Shown: positions 24,418 through 32,757, counted from the first letter of the stretch. The stretch is DNA of 32,757 nt from Betaproteobacteria bacterium (GCA_018970865.1 JAGWVN010000036.1:1-32757), one strand, 5' to 3'. The notes: generated from the letters alone by a model not told the origin. Numbers and translations: made by a program.

Positions 24418-25200
24418 ATGAGAAGACCGGTGGTCGGCGTGATCGCCAACACCTACCGCATCGAAAATCGCTTCGATGTCCAGTCAGCTGGCGAGCGCAA
24501 CCTTCGCGCGGTCGCCGAGGTCGCCGGCGCCCTGCCGCTGGTCTTTCCCGGCCTGCCCGAGGTCACCGACATCGCGTCGCTCCTCGATGTCGTCGACGGC
24601 ATTCTGCTCACCGGCGCACGCGCCAATGTCCACCCGACTCACTTCGGCGTCGAACCGCATCCCGCTCACGAACCCTACGACCTCAACCGCGACGCCGTCG
24701 CTCTGCCGCTGATCCGGACCTGCGTCGAGCGCGGGGTTCCGGTGCTTGGCATCTGCCGCGGCTTCCAGGAGATGAATGTCGCCTTCGGCGGGTCGCTGCA
24801 CCCCGAGATTCGCACCCTGCCCGGACGCATGAACCATCGAATGCCCCGGCTGCCCTCGGGCGAGATCCATCCGGATCCCGAGGTCGTGTTCGCCGACCGG
24901 CATGAGGTCCGCCTCGTGCCGGGGGGCGTGTTCGCGTCGCTGTTCGGTCGCGAGACCATCCGCGTGAATTCCCTGCATGGTCAGGGCATCCTCGAGCCGG
25001 GAGGCCGGATCGTGATCGAAGGCGTCGCCGAGGACGAGACGATCGAGGCCATCCGCATTGCCGAGGCTCCCGGCTTCGCCCTAGGGGTGCAATGGCACGC
25101 CGAGTACGACCCGCAGACGAACACGGTGAATCGCGCACTTTTCTCGGCCTTCGGCGAGGCCCTGCGACGGGCGACCTCGAGCCAGGCGCCGCGCGGCTAG
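24418..25200 (+). CDS. class I glutamine amidotransferase, gamma-glutamyl-GABA hydrolase (PuuD)-like
   Basis: A 260-aa peptidase C26 enzyme. The nucleophile Cys113 lies in GICRGFQEMNVAFGG, and the rest of the triad is His227 and Glu229 in GVQWHAEYDP. PuuD-type landmarks are the GILLTGARANVHPTHFG loop (about 61-77) and VNSLHGQG (183-190). PuuD removes the gamma-glutamyl group from gamma-glutamyl-GABA in putrescine breakdown; related enzymes act on other gamma-glutamyl amides. No other puu genes are present, so the substrate remains open. The ATG has GGAG about 8 bases upstream. It is divergent from chrA (241 bases between) and its stop abuts the GST remnant. Confidence 0.88.
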   Translation: MRRPVVGVIANTYRIENRFDVQSAGERNLRAVAEVAGALPLVFPGLPEVTDIASLLDVVDGILLTGARANVHPTHFGVEPHPAHEPYDLNRDAVALPLIRTCVERGVPVLGICRGFQEMNVAFGGSLHPEIRTLPGRMNHRMPRLPSGEIHPDPEVVFADRHEVRLVPGGVFASLFGRETIRVNSLHGQGILEPGGRIVIEGVAEDETIEAIRIAEAPGFALGVQWHAEYDPQTNTVNRALFSAFGEALRRATSSQAPRG

Positions 25201-25716
25201 CGCGCAGCTTGACCGGGCCGCTGGCACAAGCCAATCCGCGCGCGGAGGTTCCGCTGCTGATCGACGGCCCGGATGTCCGGATCTTCGAGTCGACCGTGAT
25301 TCTCGAGTACATCGAGGAGCGGTGGCCGCAGCCGCCGCTGCTGCCCCGCAGCCCGGCAGCCCGCGCCTTCGCGCGCCAGACCGAGGAGATCTGCGACACC
25401 CAGTACGAGGCGATCAACTGGGGCTGGGGAGAGATTCTCTGGTTCCGGCGGGCAGAGGGCGAACTGGCGAAGCAGCTCGGCGCCGAAGCGCGCCGCCAGA
25501 CCCGACTCATGCAGGAATGGCTCGCCGACCGGCTCGGACAGGCCGTTCGACAAGGCAGCCGCCGTGGTGGGCGCCAACCCTGACCGCTATGGCGGCACGG
25601 GCGCGAAACGCGAGTACCGCGACCATCGGCTGGAATGGATGATCAAGTCGGGCGGCATCGAGGTGGTGCTGGCGGGCTTGCGCGATGGAAACATCCGGTT
25701 CACCTGGCCGGGCTGA
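25201..25716 (+). pseudogene. glutathione S-transferase remnant
   Basis: Begins directly after the PuuD-like stop, without a start codon or the first thioredoxin-fold half of a GST. The frame then reads NPRAEVPLLIDG and IFESTVILEYIEERWP, the classical GST cis-Pro and 'ESxxIxxYL' motifs. The C-terminal helical domain follows but stops at 25583 in the wrong frame. From about 25543 a different frame resumes with PFDKAA and a tail (KREYRDHRLEWMIKSGG to IRFTWPG) that I associate with GST C-termini, ending at a TGA at 25714-25716. The gene has therefore lost about 40 N-terminal residues, an internal part of the C-domain and the reading frame. It is probably not expressed as a functional protein. 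Confidence 0.72.
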
Positions 25717-25847
25717 GCGCAGTTGCGTCGGTTTCCGGCGCGTCGCCGCTGCTGCGGATGGCACCCCGGGGATGCGGCGCCCCCGGCCCGGTTGCAACCA
25801 CCGGGTAGTCGTTCACGATCGCTTCAGGCGCGCCCGCCCCTCCCCGA

Positions 25848-26747
25848 TCAGGCAGGCCACGCGCGCAGGCGGAACGCCCGAACGAGAAAATCGATCAGCA
25901 CCCGCACCTTCGGTGTCAGATGCTTGCGAGACGGGTAGACGGCGAAGACCCCCAACTCGATCGACCGGTATTGCGTCAATACCTCCACCAGAGCGCCACT
26001 CGCGAGGTGCGGGCCGACCAGAAAGGTCGGCTGCAGCACGAGCCCCTGGTGTTGCAGCGCGGCGGCGCAGCAGGTGTCGCCGCTGTTGGTGCGCATGTGC
26101 GGCGCGACCGTCACGCTGACGGGGCCGTGCGGCCCGTCGAACTCCCAGCGGTCACCCATGGACGGCAGCGTATAGGCAATCACCGCATGCCGCGTCAGAT
26201 CGGACGGATGCTGCGGCATGCCTTTCCGGCGCAGGTACTCGGGCGAGGCGCACAGCACCAGGCGCGTGGAGGACAGCTTCCGGCTCACCAGCGAGGACGG
26301 CTGCAACCGGGCGATGCGCACCGCCAGGTCGTAGCCCTCCTCCACCAGATCGACCAGACGGTCTGCCAGCGTGATGTCGAGCTCAACCTCCGGGTGCATC
26401 GCCATGAACGCGGGCCATAGAGGCGCCAGATGCAGCAGCCCGAAGCTCACCGGTATGTTGATGCGCAGCCGCCCGACCGCCTCGCCGGCGTGCGCCGTGA
26501 GTTCGGCCTCGGCCTCGGCCAGCCCGTCGAGCAACTGGCGGCAGCGCTCATGGAAGACCTCTCCCTCGGGAGTCAGCGAGAGCCTGCGCGTCGTGCGGTG
26601 CATCAAGCGCGCACCCAGCCTTGCCTCCAGCTCGCCCACCAGACGCGAGACCGCCGTCTTCGACAGACGGAGCGCATCGGCGGCGCGCACGAAGCTGCCG
26701 GCGTCGGCCACGGCCACGAAGACCCGCATCTCCTGGAACCTGTCCAT
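25848..26747 (-). CDS. LysR family transcriptional regulator
   Basis: A 299-aa LysR-type regulator. The N-terminal winged helix-turn-helix is clear: MDRFQEMRVFVAVADAGSFV, then AADALRLSKTAVSRLVGELEARLGARLMHRTTRRLSLT (up to about 60). The effector domain follows, with LRINIPVSFGLLHLAPL at its start. The ATG at 26747 has GGAG about 9 bases upstream; a GTG 7 codons earlier is less likely. It is divergent from the extradiol dioxygenase gene at 26893, the usual arrangement for a LysR regulator and its target. This sub-branch (DsdC/AaeR-like group with MDRxxxMxxF start) often controls small oxidoreductase or quinone-related genes; the effector is unknown. Confidence 0.93.
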   Translation of the reverse strand: MDRFQEMRVFVAVADAGSFVRAADALRLSKTAVSRLVGELEARLGARLMHRTTRRLSLTPEGEVFHERCRQLLDGLAEAEAELTAHAGEAVGRLRINIPVSFGLLHLAPLWPAFMAMHPEVELDITLADRLVDLVEEGYDLAVRIARLQPSSLVSRKLSSTRLVLCASPEYLRRKGMPQHPSDLTRHAVIAYTLPSMGDRWEFDGPHGPVSVTVAPHMRTNSGDTCCAAALQHQGLVLQPTFLVGPHLASGALVEVLTQYRSIELGVFAVYPSRKHLTPKVRVLIDFLVRAFRLRAWPA

Positions 26748-26757
26748 CCCCCGATTC

Positions 26758-26772
26758 TCCCGAAACACGGGA
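26758..26772. promoter_or_regulatory. candidate operator, inverted repeat in the LysR/dioxygenase spacer
   Basis: TCCCG-N5-CGGGA, a perfect 5+5 inverted repeat, lies 10 bases upstream of the LysR start codon. It is flanked by GATATAAAG, an AT-rich patch unusual in this GC-rich spacer and a possible promoter element. It does not match the T-N11-A LysR box exactly, so it may be an autoregulation site or coincidence. Confidence 0.35.
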
Positions 26773-26892
26773 TATAAAGTCCACCGGGAATCTGTTTATC
26801 TCGTCTCGCGTGACTTCTACAGTCGCGCCCAACAGAACAGATCGCTGCCTCAACCGAGGTCCGACCATCCCTGCGTTTGCCGGAGGACGCTG

Positions 26893-27684
26893 ATGCCACG
26901 CCTGCCCAGTCTTTTCGTCTCGCACGGGGCGCCAACCTTCGCGCTCGAGCCCGGCCTCGCCGGACCAGCACTGACGGCGCTCGGCCGACAGTTGCCCCGG
27001 CCCGAGGCGGTACTCGTGGTCTCGCCCCACTGGATGACCCCTGCGCCGCGGGTGGCCACATCGGCGCAGCCCCAGACAATCCACGACTTCGGTGGTTTCG
27101 ATCCGGCGCTCCGCCGTATCCATTACCCGGCGCGCGGCCATTGCGCGCTGGCCGGGCGCACGATCGATCGCCTCACCCAGGCCGGCTGGCCGGCGCAAGC
27201 CGACTCGCAGCGGGGCCTCGATCACGGCGCCTGGGTTCCCCTGCTGCACCTGTACCCGGACGCCGACATTGCGGTCTTCCAGGTCTCCCTGCCATCGGGG
27301 CTGGATGAGAAAACGGCCTGGGCGTTCGGGCAGGCGCTGGCCCCGCTGGCCGAGGAGGGCGTGATGATCGTCGGATCGGGGAGCCTGACGCACAATCTCC
27401 ATGAGTTCCGCAGCGTTCACGGACCGGCGCAGCCCTATGTCCGGGCCTTTGCAGACTGGGTGCGGGAGGCCGTCGAACAGGGTGACCGCGCGCGCCTGCT
27501 GCGCACGCTGGAGGACGCCCCGAACGCCCGCCGCGCTCACCCCACCACGGAGCACTTCTGGCCGCTGCTCGTCGCCGCGGGCGCGGCCGATACCGATGCC
27601 GGACTGCCGCCCGCGAGGGTGATCGAAGGCGGAGTCGCTTACGGCATGCTGGCCATGGACGCCTACGCCTTTGGCGCGCACTGA
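26893..27684 (+). CDS. class III extradiol dioxygenase, 4,5-DOPA dioxygenase-like
   Basis: A 263-aa non-haem iron enzyme of the LigB/DODA (YgiD) type. Metal-binding and catalytic histidines are visible: His11 in FVSHGAP, His46 in VVSPHW, His111 in LDHGAWVPL, His167 in GSLTHNLHEF and His221 in TTEHFWPLL. The family cleaves catechol rings such as L-DOPA or related substrates at an extradiol position; bacterial members are often of uncertain physiological role. GGAGG lies 6 bases before the ATG. Transcribed away from the adjacent LysR gene, which probably regulates it. Confidence 0.93.
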   Translation: MPRLPSLFVSHGAPTFALEPGLAGPALTALGRQLPRPEAVLVVSPHWMTPAPRVATSAQPQTIHDFGGFDPALRRIHYPARGHCALAGRTIDRLTQAGWPAQADSQRGLDHGAWVPLLHLYPDADIAVFQVSLPSGLDEKTAWAFGQALAPLAEEGVMIVGSGSLTHNLHEFRSVHGPAQPYVRAFADWVREAVEQGDRARLLRTLEDAPNARRAHPTTEHFWPLLVAAGAADTDAGLPPARVIEGGVAYGMLAMDAYAFGAH

Positions 27685-27689
27685 GGGCG

Positions 27690-27703
27690 GCAGCCCGGGC
27701 TGC
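27690..27703 (+). terminator. possible hairpin terminator after the dioxygenase gene
   Basis: GCAGC, loop CCGG, GCTGC forms a perfect 14-base palindrome 5 bases after the dioxygenase stop, followed by CAAAT but no T tract. Weak evidence for a transcript end in the 70-base gap to the convergent guaA gene. Confidence 0.25.
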
Positions 27704-27754
27704 AAATCCCCGGCGGCGCCGCGCAGTGCAACGACGCCGGCGCGAGACGCCGAA

Positions 27755-29383
27755 TCATTCCCACTCAATGGTCGCCGGCGGTTTCCCCGAGATGTCGTAG
27801 ACCACCCGATTGATGCCCCGGACTTCATTGATGATCCGGTTGGACACCCGGCCGAGCAGTTCATGCGGCAGATGCGCCCAGTGCGCGGTCATGAAGTCCT
27901 GGGTCTGCACCGCGCGCAGCGCCACCACATGCTCGTAGGTGCGACCATCGCCCATCACGCCCACCGAGCGCACCGGCAGGAACACCGCGAAGGCCTGCGA
28001 GGTGAGGTCATACCAGCTGGTGCCGGCCTGCCCGGGCTCGGCCAGGCCCGCGGCCACATCGCGCTCGGTGGCGGCCGTGGCGCGCAGTTCGTCGATGAAG
28101 ATGGCATCGGCCCGCCGCAGCAGGTCGGCATGCTCGCGGCGCACCTCGCCGAGGATGCGCACCCCCAGCCCCGGCCCGGGGAAGGGATGGCGATAGACCA
28201 TCTCGCGCGGCAACCCGAGCGCCACGCCGAGTTCGCGCACCTCGTCCTTGAAGAGCTCGCGCAGCGGCTCGAGCAGCTTCAGGCGCATCGAGGCCGGCAG
28301 GCCACCGACATTGTGGTGCGACTTGATGGTGTGGGCCTTCTTCTTGGCGCCGGCCGATTCGATGACATCGGGGTAGATGGTGCCCTGCGCCAGCCAGCGG
28401 GCATCGCTCAGCCGGTCTGACTCGCGCTGGAAGACCTCGACGAACTCCGCGCCGATGATCTTGCGCTTGGCCTCGGGATCGGAGACCCCGGCCAGCCGCG
28501 ACATGAAGGCATCGGTGGCATCGACATGGACGACCTTCACGCCGAGGTGCTGCGCGAAGGTGCGCATGACCTGATCGGCCTCGTTCACGCGCAGCAGCCC
28601 GTGATCGACGAAGACGCAGGTGAGCTGCGCGCCGATGGCCCGGTGGATGAGCGCCGCCGCCACCGAGGAATCGACCCCGCCGGACAGGCCAAGGATGACC
28701 TGATCCGCGCCAACCTGGGCGCGGATGCGGGCGATCGCCTCGTCGATGAAGCCGGGCATGGTCCAGTCGCCGCGCGCCGCGCAGATCTCGCGCACGAAGC
28801 GGCGCAGGATCGCCCTGCCCTGTCGGGTGTGGGTGACCTCGCTGTGCCACTGCATGCCGTACCAGTGCCGCGCCTCATCGGCCATGCCGGCGATGGGACA
28901 GCTCTCGGTGGACGCCATGAGCCGGAAGCCCTCCGGCATGCGCACCACCTTGTCGCCGTGGCTCATCCAGACATCGAGCAGGCCGTGGCCCTCGGCGTTG
29001 GTGTGATCCTGGATGCCCTCGAGCAGGCGGGTGTGCCCGCGGGCGCGCACCCGGGCATGGCCGAACTCGCGCACGCTGCCGGCCTGCACCTCGCCACCGA
29101 GCTGGGCGGCCATGGTCTGCATGCCGTAGCAGATGCCCAGCAGCGGTACGCCGGCGTCGAACACCGATTGCGGCGCGCGCGGCGAGCCAGGCTCGGTCAC
29201 CGAGCTGGGCCCGCCCGAGAGGATGATGCCCTTGAGCGAGCCGTCGGCCCGCCAGGCGGCAAGCACCGGCTCGAGCTCGTCGAAGGGATGGATCTCGCAG
29301 TAGACCTCGCACTCGCGCACCCGGCGGGCGATGAGCTGCGTGACCTGCGAGCCGAAGTCGGCGATGAGGATCCGGTCGTGCAT
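27755..29383 (-). CDS. guaA: GMP synthase (glutamine-hydrolysing)
   Basis: A 542-aa cytosolic enzyme converting XMP to GMP with glutamine and ATP. The N-terminal class I amidotransferase domain (about 1-200) has Cys85 in GICYGMQ and His180/Glu182 in MQWHSEV. The ATP pyrophosphatase domain has the P-loop LSGGVDSS (233-240), and the C-terminal dimerisation domain ends in the conserved KPPATIEWE. Every expected segment is intact. It lies 6 bases after guaB in the guaBA operon. Confidence 0.98.
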   Translation of the reverse strand: MHDRILIADFGSQVTQLIARRVRECEVYCEIHPFDELEPVLAAWRADGSLKGIILSGGPSSVTEPGSPRAPQSVFDAGVPLLGICYGMQTMAAQLGGEVQAGSVREFGHARVRARGHTRLLEGIQDHTNAEGHGLLDVWMSHGDKVVRMPEGFRLMASTESCPIAGMADEARHWYGMQWHSEVTHTRQGRAILRRFVREICAARGDWTMPGFIDEAIARIRAQVGADQVILGLSGGVDSSVAAALIHRAIGAQLTCVFVDHGLLRVNEADQVMRTFAQHLGVKVVHVDATDAFMSRLAGVSDPEAKRKIIGAEFVEVFQRESDRLSDARWLAQGTIYPDVIESAGAKKKAHTIKSHHNVGGLPASMRLKLLEPLRELFKDEVRELGVALGLPREMVYRHPFPGPGLGVRILGEVRREHADLLRRADAIFIDELRATAATERDVAAGLAEPGQAGTSWYDLTSQAFAVFLPVRSVGVMGDGRTYEHVVALRAVQTQDFMTAHWAHLPHELLGRVSNRIINEVRGINRVVYDISGKPPATIEWE

Positions 29384-29389
29384 GCCGGA

Positions 29390-30850
29390 TCAGTCGATGT
29401 GGTAGTTGGGGGCTTCCTGCGTGATCTGCACATCGTGGACATGCGACTCGCGCATGCCGGCCGATGTGATCTCGACGAAGGACGGGCGGGTGCGCATCGC
29501 CTCGATGTCGCGGCAGCCGCAGTAGCCCATGCTGGCCCGCAGGCCGCCGCAGAGCTGGTACACGATGGCCACCACCGAGCCCTTGTAGGGCACCCGACCC
29601 TCGATGCCCTCGGGCACGAGCTTGTCGGCGTTGGCGGAGGAGTCCTGGAAGTAGCGGTCGGCGGCGCCCTCCTGCATGGCGCCCAGCGAGCCCATGCCGC
29701 GATAGGCCTTGTACGATCGGCCGTGCAGCAGCACCACCTCGCCCGGCGCCTCCTCGGTGCCGGCGAACATCGAGCCCATCATCACGCTGTCGGCTCCGGC
29801 CGCGATCGCCTTGGCGACATCCCCCGAGTAGCGGATGCCGCCGTCGGCGATCATCGGCACCCCTGTGCCCGCAAGCGCGCCGGACACATCGGAGATGGCC
29901 GAGATCTGCGGCACGCCCACGCCGGCCACGATCCGCGTGGTGCAGATGGAGCCCGGGCCGATGCCGACCTTGACGGCATCGGCGCCGGCTTCGACCAGCG
30001 CCCGCGCCGCCTCGGCGGTGGCGATGTTGCCGCCGATGACATCGATGGCGGGGTACTGACGCTTGATCTCGCGCACCCGGTCGATCACGCCCCGGGTGTG
30101 CCCGTGCGCGGTGTCGACCACGATGGCATCGACGCCCGCGCGCACCAGGCGCTCGACCCGCTCTTCGCTGTCGCCTCCCACGCCCACCGCAGCGCCCACG
30201 CGCAGCTTGCCGCTGGCATCCTTGGCGGCGTTGGGATGCTCGGTGGCCTTCATGATGTCCTTGACCGTGACCAGACCGCGCAGCTCGAAGGCGGCATTGA
30301 CCACCAGCACCCGCTCGAGGCGATGCTGGTGCATCAGCGCCTGCGCCTCATCGAGCGTGGCCCCCTCGGGCACGGTGATCAGCCGCTCGCGCGGGGTCAT
30401 GATGGTGCTCACCGGCTCGTCGAGCCGGGTCTCGAAGCGCAGGTCGCGGTTGGTGACGATGCCCACCACCTTGCCCCCTGCCAGCACCGGCAGGCCGGAG
30501 ATGCGGTGCTGCCTTGTGAGGGCGATGACATCGCGCACCCGCATGTCGGGGGTGATGGTGATCGGATCGGACAGCACGCCCGACTCGTAGCGCTTGACCC
30601 GCAGCACCTCGGCGGCCTGCGCCTCGGGCGAGAGGTTCTTGTGGACGATGCCGATGCCGCCCTCCTGGGCCATGGCGATGGCCAGCGGCGCCTCGGTGAC
30701 GGTATCCATGGCTGCCGAGAGCAGCGGGATGTTCAGCGCGATTCGCCGCGACAGGCGGGTCTTCAGCGAAGTGTCCCGCGGCAGGATGTCGGAGTAGGCG
30801 GGCACCAGCAGGACATCGTCGAATGTCAGCGCCTTCTTGGTCAGTCGCAT
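29390..30850 (-). CDS. guaB: inosine-5'-monophosphate dehydrogenase
   Basis: A 486-aa cytosolic enzyme oxidising IMP to XMP with NAD, the committed step of GMP synthesis. The barrel starts with [13 protein letters not shown] (9-21). Two CBS domains are inserted at about 93-205, and the catalytic loop [11 protein letters not shown] carries Cys303. The C-terminal loop with [10 protein letters not shown] is present. The ATG at 30850 gives the standard length and N-terminus [12 protein letters not shown]; a TTG further up is less likely. The binding site is weak (GCGGGC). It is followed by guaA after 6 bases. A consensus -10 box lies 26 bases upstream. Confidence 0.98.
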   Translation of the reverse strand: MRLTKKALTFDDVLLVPAYSDILPRDTSLKTRLSRRIALNIPLLSAAMDTVTEAPLAIAMAQEGGIGIVHKNLSPEAQAAEVLRVKRYESGVLSDPITITPDMRVRDVIALTRQHRISGLPVLAGGKVVGIVTNRDLRFETRLDEPVSTIMTPRERLITVPEGATLDEAQALMHQHRLERVLVVNAAFELRGLVTVKDIMKATEHPNAAKDASGKLRVGAAVGVGGDSEERVERLVRAGVDAIVVDTAHGHTRGVIDRVREIKRQYPAIDVIGGNIATAEAARALVEAGADAVKVGIGPGSICTTRIVAGVGVPQISAISDVSGALAGTGVPMIADGGIRYSGDVAKAIAAGADSVMMGSMFAGTEEAPGEVVLLHGRSYKAYRGMGSLGAMQEGAADRYFQDSSANADKLVPEGIEGRVPYKGSVVAIVYQLCGGLRASMGYCGCRDIEAMRTRPSFVEITSAGMRESHVHDVQITQEAPNYHID

Positions 30851-30875
30851 GGTTTGCCCGCCGCGCAAAACCGTG

Positions 30876-30881
30876 ATTATA
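30876..30881 (-). promoter_or_regulatory. candidate guaBA promoter -10 box
   Basis: A perfect TATAAT on the minus strand, 25 bases before the guaB ATG. It stands out in very GC-rich DNA. The expected -35 position (about 30899-30904) shows GGAGAG, a poor match, so the promoter would need an activator or this may be chance. A start here would leave a leader of only about 18 bases. Confidence 0.42.
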
Positions 30882-30986
30882 CCGTCGGCGCGCGGAGGCT
30901 CTCCCAGCGATGCCGCCTGCCGGCGGCGCTGCCCCGTTCGTCGCGGCGGCCGGGTTTGACGGCGCCGATCTCACCAGAATCCGGGG

Positions 30987-31484
30987 GTGACCCTCCCTCC
31001 TGCCCTCACCCGAGCGCTCTGCCTGCTGGGCATCGCCACGCTGCTCGCTGCGCCCGCCGCCGCCCAGTTCAAGTGGGTGGATGAAAACGGCCGCACCGTG
31101 TATTCCGACCAGCCGCCGCCGCCCGGCCGTGCGCTGGTCAAGCAGCTGGATCCGCCCCCGCCGGTGACGCCCGCCTCGCCCCCTGCCGCCGCGAACCCGG
31201 CAGGCACTGCTCGACCCTCGCCCGCCGAGCGCGAGCGGCTTGCCCGCCAGCGGACCGAAGAGGGCCGCAAGGCCGCCGAAAAACAGGCCGAGGAGGCTCG
31301 CCGGGCAACCGAACTGCGCCAGGCCTGCGCCGACCGCCAGGCCGACCTGCGCGTGCTCGACTCCGGCACCCGCGTCCTGCGGGTGGACGCCAACGGCGAA
31401 CGGGCCTTCATGAGCGACGAGGAAATCAGCCGTCGCCGTCAGATGCTGGTGCAGTCGATCCAGGACGAGTGCCGGGACCGTTGA
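30987..31484 (+). CDS. secreted DUF4124 domain protein
   Basis: A 165-aa protein with a signal peptide (about 1-26, cleavage at AAAQ), then the DUF4124 motif FKWVDENGRTVYSDQPPP (28-45). A Pro/Ala-rich linker follows, then an Arg/Glu/Ala-rich helical segment (about 77-115) likely to form a coiled coil, and a short C-terminal domain. The function of DUF4124 is not known; members are small periplasmic proteins common in proteobacteria and often beside guaB. A GTG at 30987 is the only reasonable start, with a weak binding site. It is divergent from guaB and overlaps the convergent rnfH 3' end by 59 bases. Confidence 0.85.
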   Translation: MTLPPALTRALCLLGIATLLAAPAAAQFKWVDENGRTVYSDQPPPPGRALVKQLDPPPPVTPASPPAAANPAGTARPSPAERERLARQRTEEGRKAAEKQAEEARRATELRQACADRQADLRVLDSGTRVLRVDANGERAFMSDEEISRRRQMLVQSIQDECRDR

Positions 31485-31845
31485 GACGCGGGCGGCCGCG
31501 TCCCGAGCGGGTGCCGAGGCCCGACGCCTGAGCGCGCTTGTGCGCCACCCGCCGCTCGCGGGCCACCTTCGGATCGACCCGCAGCGGGCCGAGCAGCTCG
31601 ACGCGATCACCCGCCACCAGGGCATGATCCGGGCCGCGCAGCCGCCCGAACACCGCCACGCCCACCCCCGGATCGGCCGCCACGGCCGCGGGCAGACCCG
31701 CGCCGCAGGCCGCGGCCACGGCGTCGGCCAGACGACAGCCGGCGGGGACATCCAGCTCGATCAGGCAGGCGACATCGGCCGAAGCCCAGGCGACGCTGAT
31801 CCGGATGTGGGAGGGCTCGCCGCGCGCGCCGGCGATCCCGTTCAT
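31426..31845 (-). CDS. rnfH: RnfH family ubiquitin-like protein
   Basis: A 139-aa member of the RnfH/UPF0125 family, which has a beta-grasp (ubiquitin-like) fold. The core, about residues 13-105, contains IRISVAWASADVACLIELDVPAGCRLADAV and ends in the typical VAVFGRLRG, DRVELLGPLRVDPKVARERR motif. A Gly/Arg/Pro-rich tail of about 35 residues (GLGTRSGRGRPRLNGPG) is added. Its start overlaps ratA by 4 bases (ATGA), the common ratA-rnfH arrangement. The tail is encoded antisense to the 3' end of the DUF4124 gene. The physiological role is not well known. Confidence 0.9.
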   Translation of the reverse strand: MNGIAGARGEPSHIRISVAWASADVACLIELDVPAGCRLADAVAAACGAGLPAAVAADPGVGVAVFGRLRGPDHALVAGDRVELLGPLRVDPKVARERRVAHKRAQASGLGTRSGRGRPRLNGPGTRPGSTAPASDGDG

Positions 31846-32282
31846 GCCGATGCCGCGTAGACCTGCTCGGCGCGGCGCACGAAGGCGTCGACGAACGAGC
31901 GGGCGATCTGATCGAAGATCGGCACCAGGGTCTGGCCGAGCAGCCCGCTCTTGAAGGCGTAGTCGAGCCGGAACTCCACCTTGCAGGCATCGGCGCGCAG
32001 GGTCTGGAAGCGCCACAAGCCATCGAGCGAGGAGAACGGGCCATCGCGCAGCGTCATGCCGATGCGGTGTGGCGGGTGCATGTCGTTGACGGTGCTGAAC
32101 GACTGGCGGATGCCGTGGAAATGGATGCCCAGGCTGGCCACCATGCGGTTCAGGCTGCGTTCGTGCACCGTGGCCGCCGAGCACCAGGGCAGGAAGGCCG
32201 GGTAGCTCTCGACATCATGCACCAGCGCATACATCTGCTCGGCGCTGTAGGGCAGCAGGACCGTCTTGTGGACCGAAGGCAT
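31842..32282 (-). CDS. ratA: RatA family ribosome-association/START-like protein
   Basis: A 146-aa SRPBCC (START-like/COQ10) protein. The family signature is [24 protein letters not shown] near residues 11-34, then the middle [21 protein letters not shown] and the late [33 protein letters not shown]. In Escherichia coli the protein was described as a toxin-like inhibitor of ribosome association; in other species it is linked to ubiquinone binding, so the role is open. No Shine-Dalgarno is visible upstream; the sequence there is CTCCTCC on the coding strand. It overlaps rnfH by 4 bases and is divergent from smpB, with 50 bases between. Confidence 0.95.
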   Translation of the reverse strand: MPSVHKTVLLPYSAEQMYALVHDVESYPAFLPWCSAATVHERSLNRMVASLGIHFHGIRQSFSTVNDMHPPHRIGMTLRDGPFSSLDGLWRFQTLRADACKVEFRLDYAFKSGLLGQTLVPIFDQIARSFVDAFVRRAEQVYAASA

Positions 32283-32332
32283 CTGTGAGGAGGAGCGCGG
32301 CGGCGGACGCGGCGGATTGTATCCTTGCGGAC

Positions 32333-32757
32333 ATGAGCATCGTCGAAAACAGAAAAGCGCGCCACGACTACTTCATCGAGGAGCGCTACGAGGCCGGTCT
32401 GGTGCTCGAGGGCTGGGAGGTCAAGGCCATCCGCGCCGGCCGCGCCCAGCTCAAGGAGGCCTATGTGATCATCCGCCAGGCCGAACTCTTCCTGATCGGG
32501 GCGCACATCACGCCGCTGACCTCGGCCTCCACCCATGTGAAGCCCGATCCCACGCGCACCCGCAAGCTGCTGATGAACGCCGCCGAGATCGACAAGCTCA
32601 TCGGCAAGGTGGAGCGCGCCGGCCATACCCTGGTGCCGCTCGATCTGCACTATGTGCGCGGCCGCGTGAAGCTGGCGGTGGGTCTTGCCAAGGGCAAGAA
32701 GCAGTTCGACAAGCGCGCCACCGAGAAGGAGCGGGAGTGGCAGCGCGACAAGCAGCG
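32333..32757 (+). CDS. smpB: SsrA-binding protein SmpB (3' end cut off by the window)
   Basis: The first 141 codons of SmpB, which binds tmRNA and takes it to stalled ribosomes for trans-translation. The typical N-terminus [20 protein letters not shown], followed by [16 protein letters not shown], and the motif [29 protein letters not shown] are present; only the last residues of the basic tail are missing. The start at 32333 is the only fitting ATG and has just a weak purine stretch (GCGGAC) before it; a strong GAGGAGGAG lies 40 bases upstream but has no start codon in frame near it. It is divergent from ratA, as in many betaproteobacteria. Confidence 0.96.
   Translation, partial: MSIVENRKARHDYFIEERYEAGLVLEGWEVKAIRAGRAQLKEAYVIIRQAELFLIGAHITPLTSASTHVKPDPTRTRKLLMNAAEIDKLIGKVERAGHTLVPLDLHYVRGRVKLAVGLAKGKKQFDKRATEKEREWQRDKQ

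Noticed and set aside
28526-31084. 852-residue plus-strand open frame opposite guaA and guaB
   Set aside because: Antisense shadow of two unambiguous housekeeping genes, His-, Asp- and Gly-rich with no domain.
32287-32295. GAGGAGGAG upstream of smpB as its ribosome binding site
   Set aside because: It is about 40 bases from the smpB ATG and no in-frame start codon lies within usable distance.
1-32757. CRISPR arrays, tRNA or rRNA genes, insertion sequences, prophage or integrase genes
   Set aside because: I looked for direct repeats, terminal inverted repeats, transposase motifs and tRNA-like arms and saw none that would support such a call.

Overview
This window is a very GC-rich bacterial chromosome segment, most likely from a betaproteobacterium of the order Burkholderiales. 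Three lines of evidence support this: the conserved right-hand block smpB / ratA-rnfH / DUF4124 / guaB-guaA; three separate genes for Bug-type (TctC family) periplasmic receptors, which are greatly expanded in Burkholderiales; and a codon usage strongly biased to G or C in third position. I see no tRNA, rRNA, insertion sequence, integrase, phage gene or CRISPR array. Genus assignment is not possible from the sequence alone.

Left part (about 1-15.3 kb) is catabolic and transport territory. A partial gene runs off the left edge on the minus strand. A plus-strand run then carries a Bug receptor, a two-domain VOC (glyoxalase-fold) protein, a SAM methyltransferase overlapping it by 4 bases, and an amidohydrolase of the PDC-lactonase type. 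It meets a complete minus-strand TRAP transporter operon (dctP-dctQ-dctM) head-on. Next come an alpha/beta hydrolase and a second Bug receptor, fumarylacetoacetase (minus strand), a third Bug receptor followed by an alpha/beta hydrolase fused to a SnoaL-like domain, an unrecognised minus-strand gene, and a GMC-family FAD oxidoreductase. None of the Bug receptors has TctA/TctB membrane genes beside it. The set suggests uptake and breakdown of organic acids, esters and aromatic-derived compounds, but substrates cannot be read from the sequence.

Middle part (15.3-25.8 kb) holds a three-gene minus-strand operon: a NylB/class C beta-lactamase-like serine hydrolase, a YhaO/SbcD-like metallophosphoesterase and a YhaN-like SMC/Rad50-type ATPase. 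After it comes a region with two decayed genes, an M14 zinc-carboxypeptidase-like pseudogene (internal deletion, in-frame TAG, late frameshift) and a glutathione S-transferase fragment. They flank an intact chromate transporter gene (chrA) and a PuuD-like class I glutamine amidotransferase. The chrA leader can fold into a long hairpin that buries its ribosome binding site, which is the most interesting regulatory candidate in the window.

Right part (25.8-32.8 kb) has a divergent LysR regulator / class III extradiol (4,5-DOPA dioxygenase-like) pair, then housekeeping genes: guaBA for GMP synthesis, a small secreted DUF4124 protein, rnfH and ratA (overlapping, minus strand), and the divergent smpB, cut off by the right edge. 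I did not find a convincing new multi-gene system. The points most worth a second look are the chrA leader, the hydrolase-SnoaL fusion, the serine hydrolase-yhaO-yhaN operon and the pseudogene cluster.
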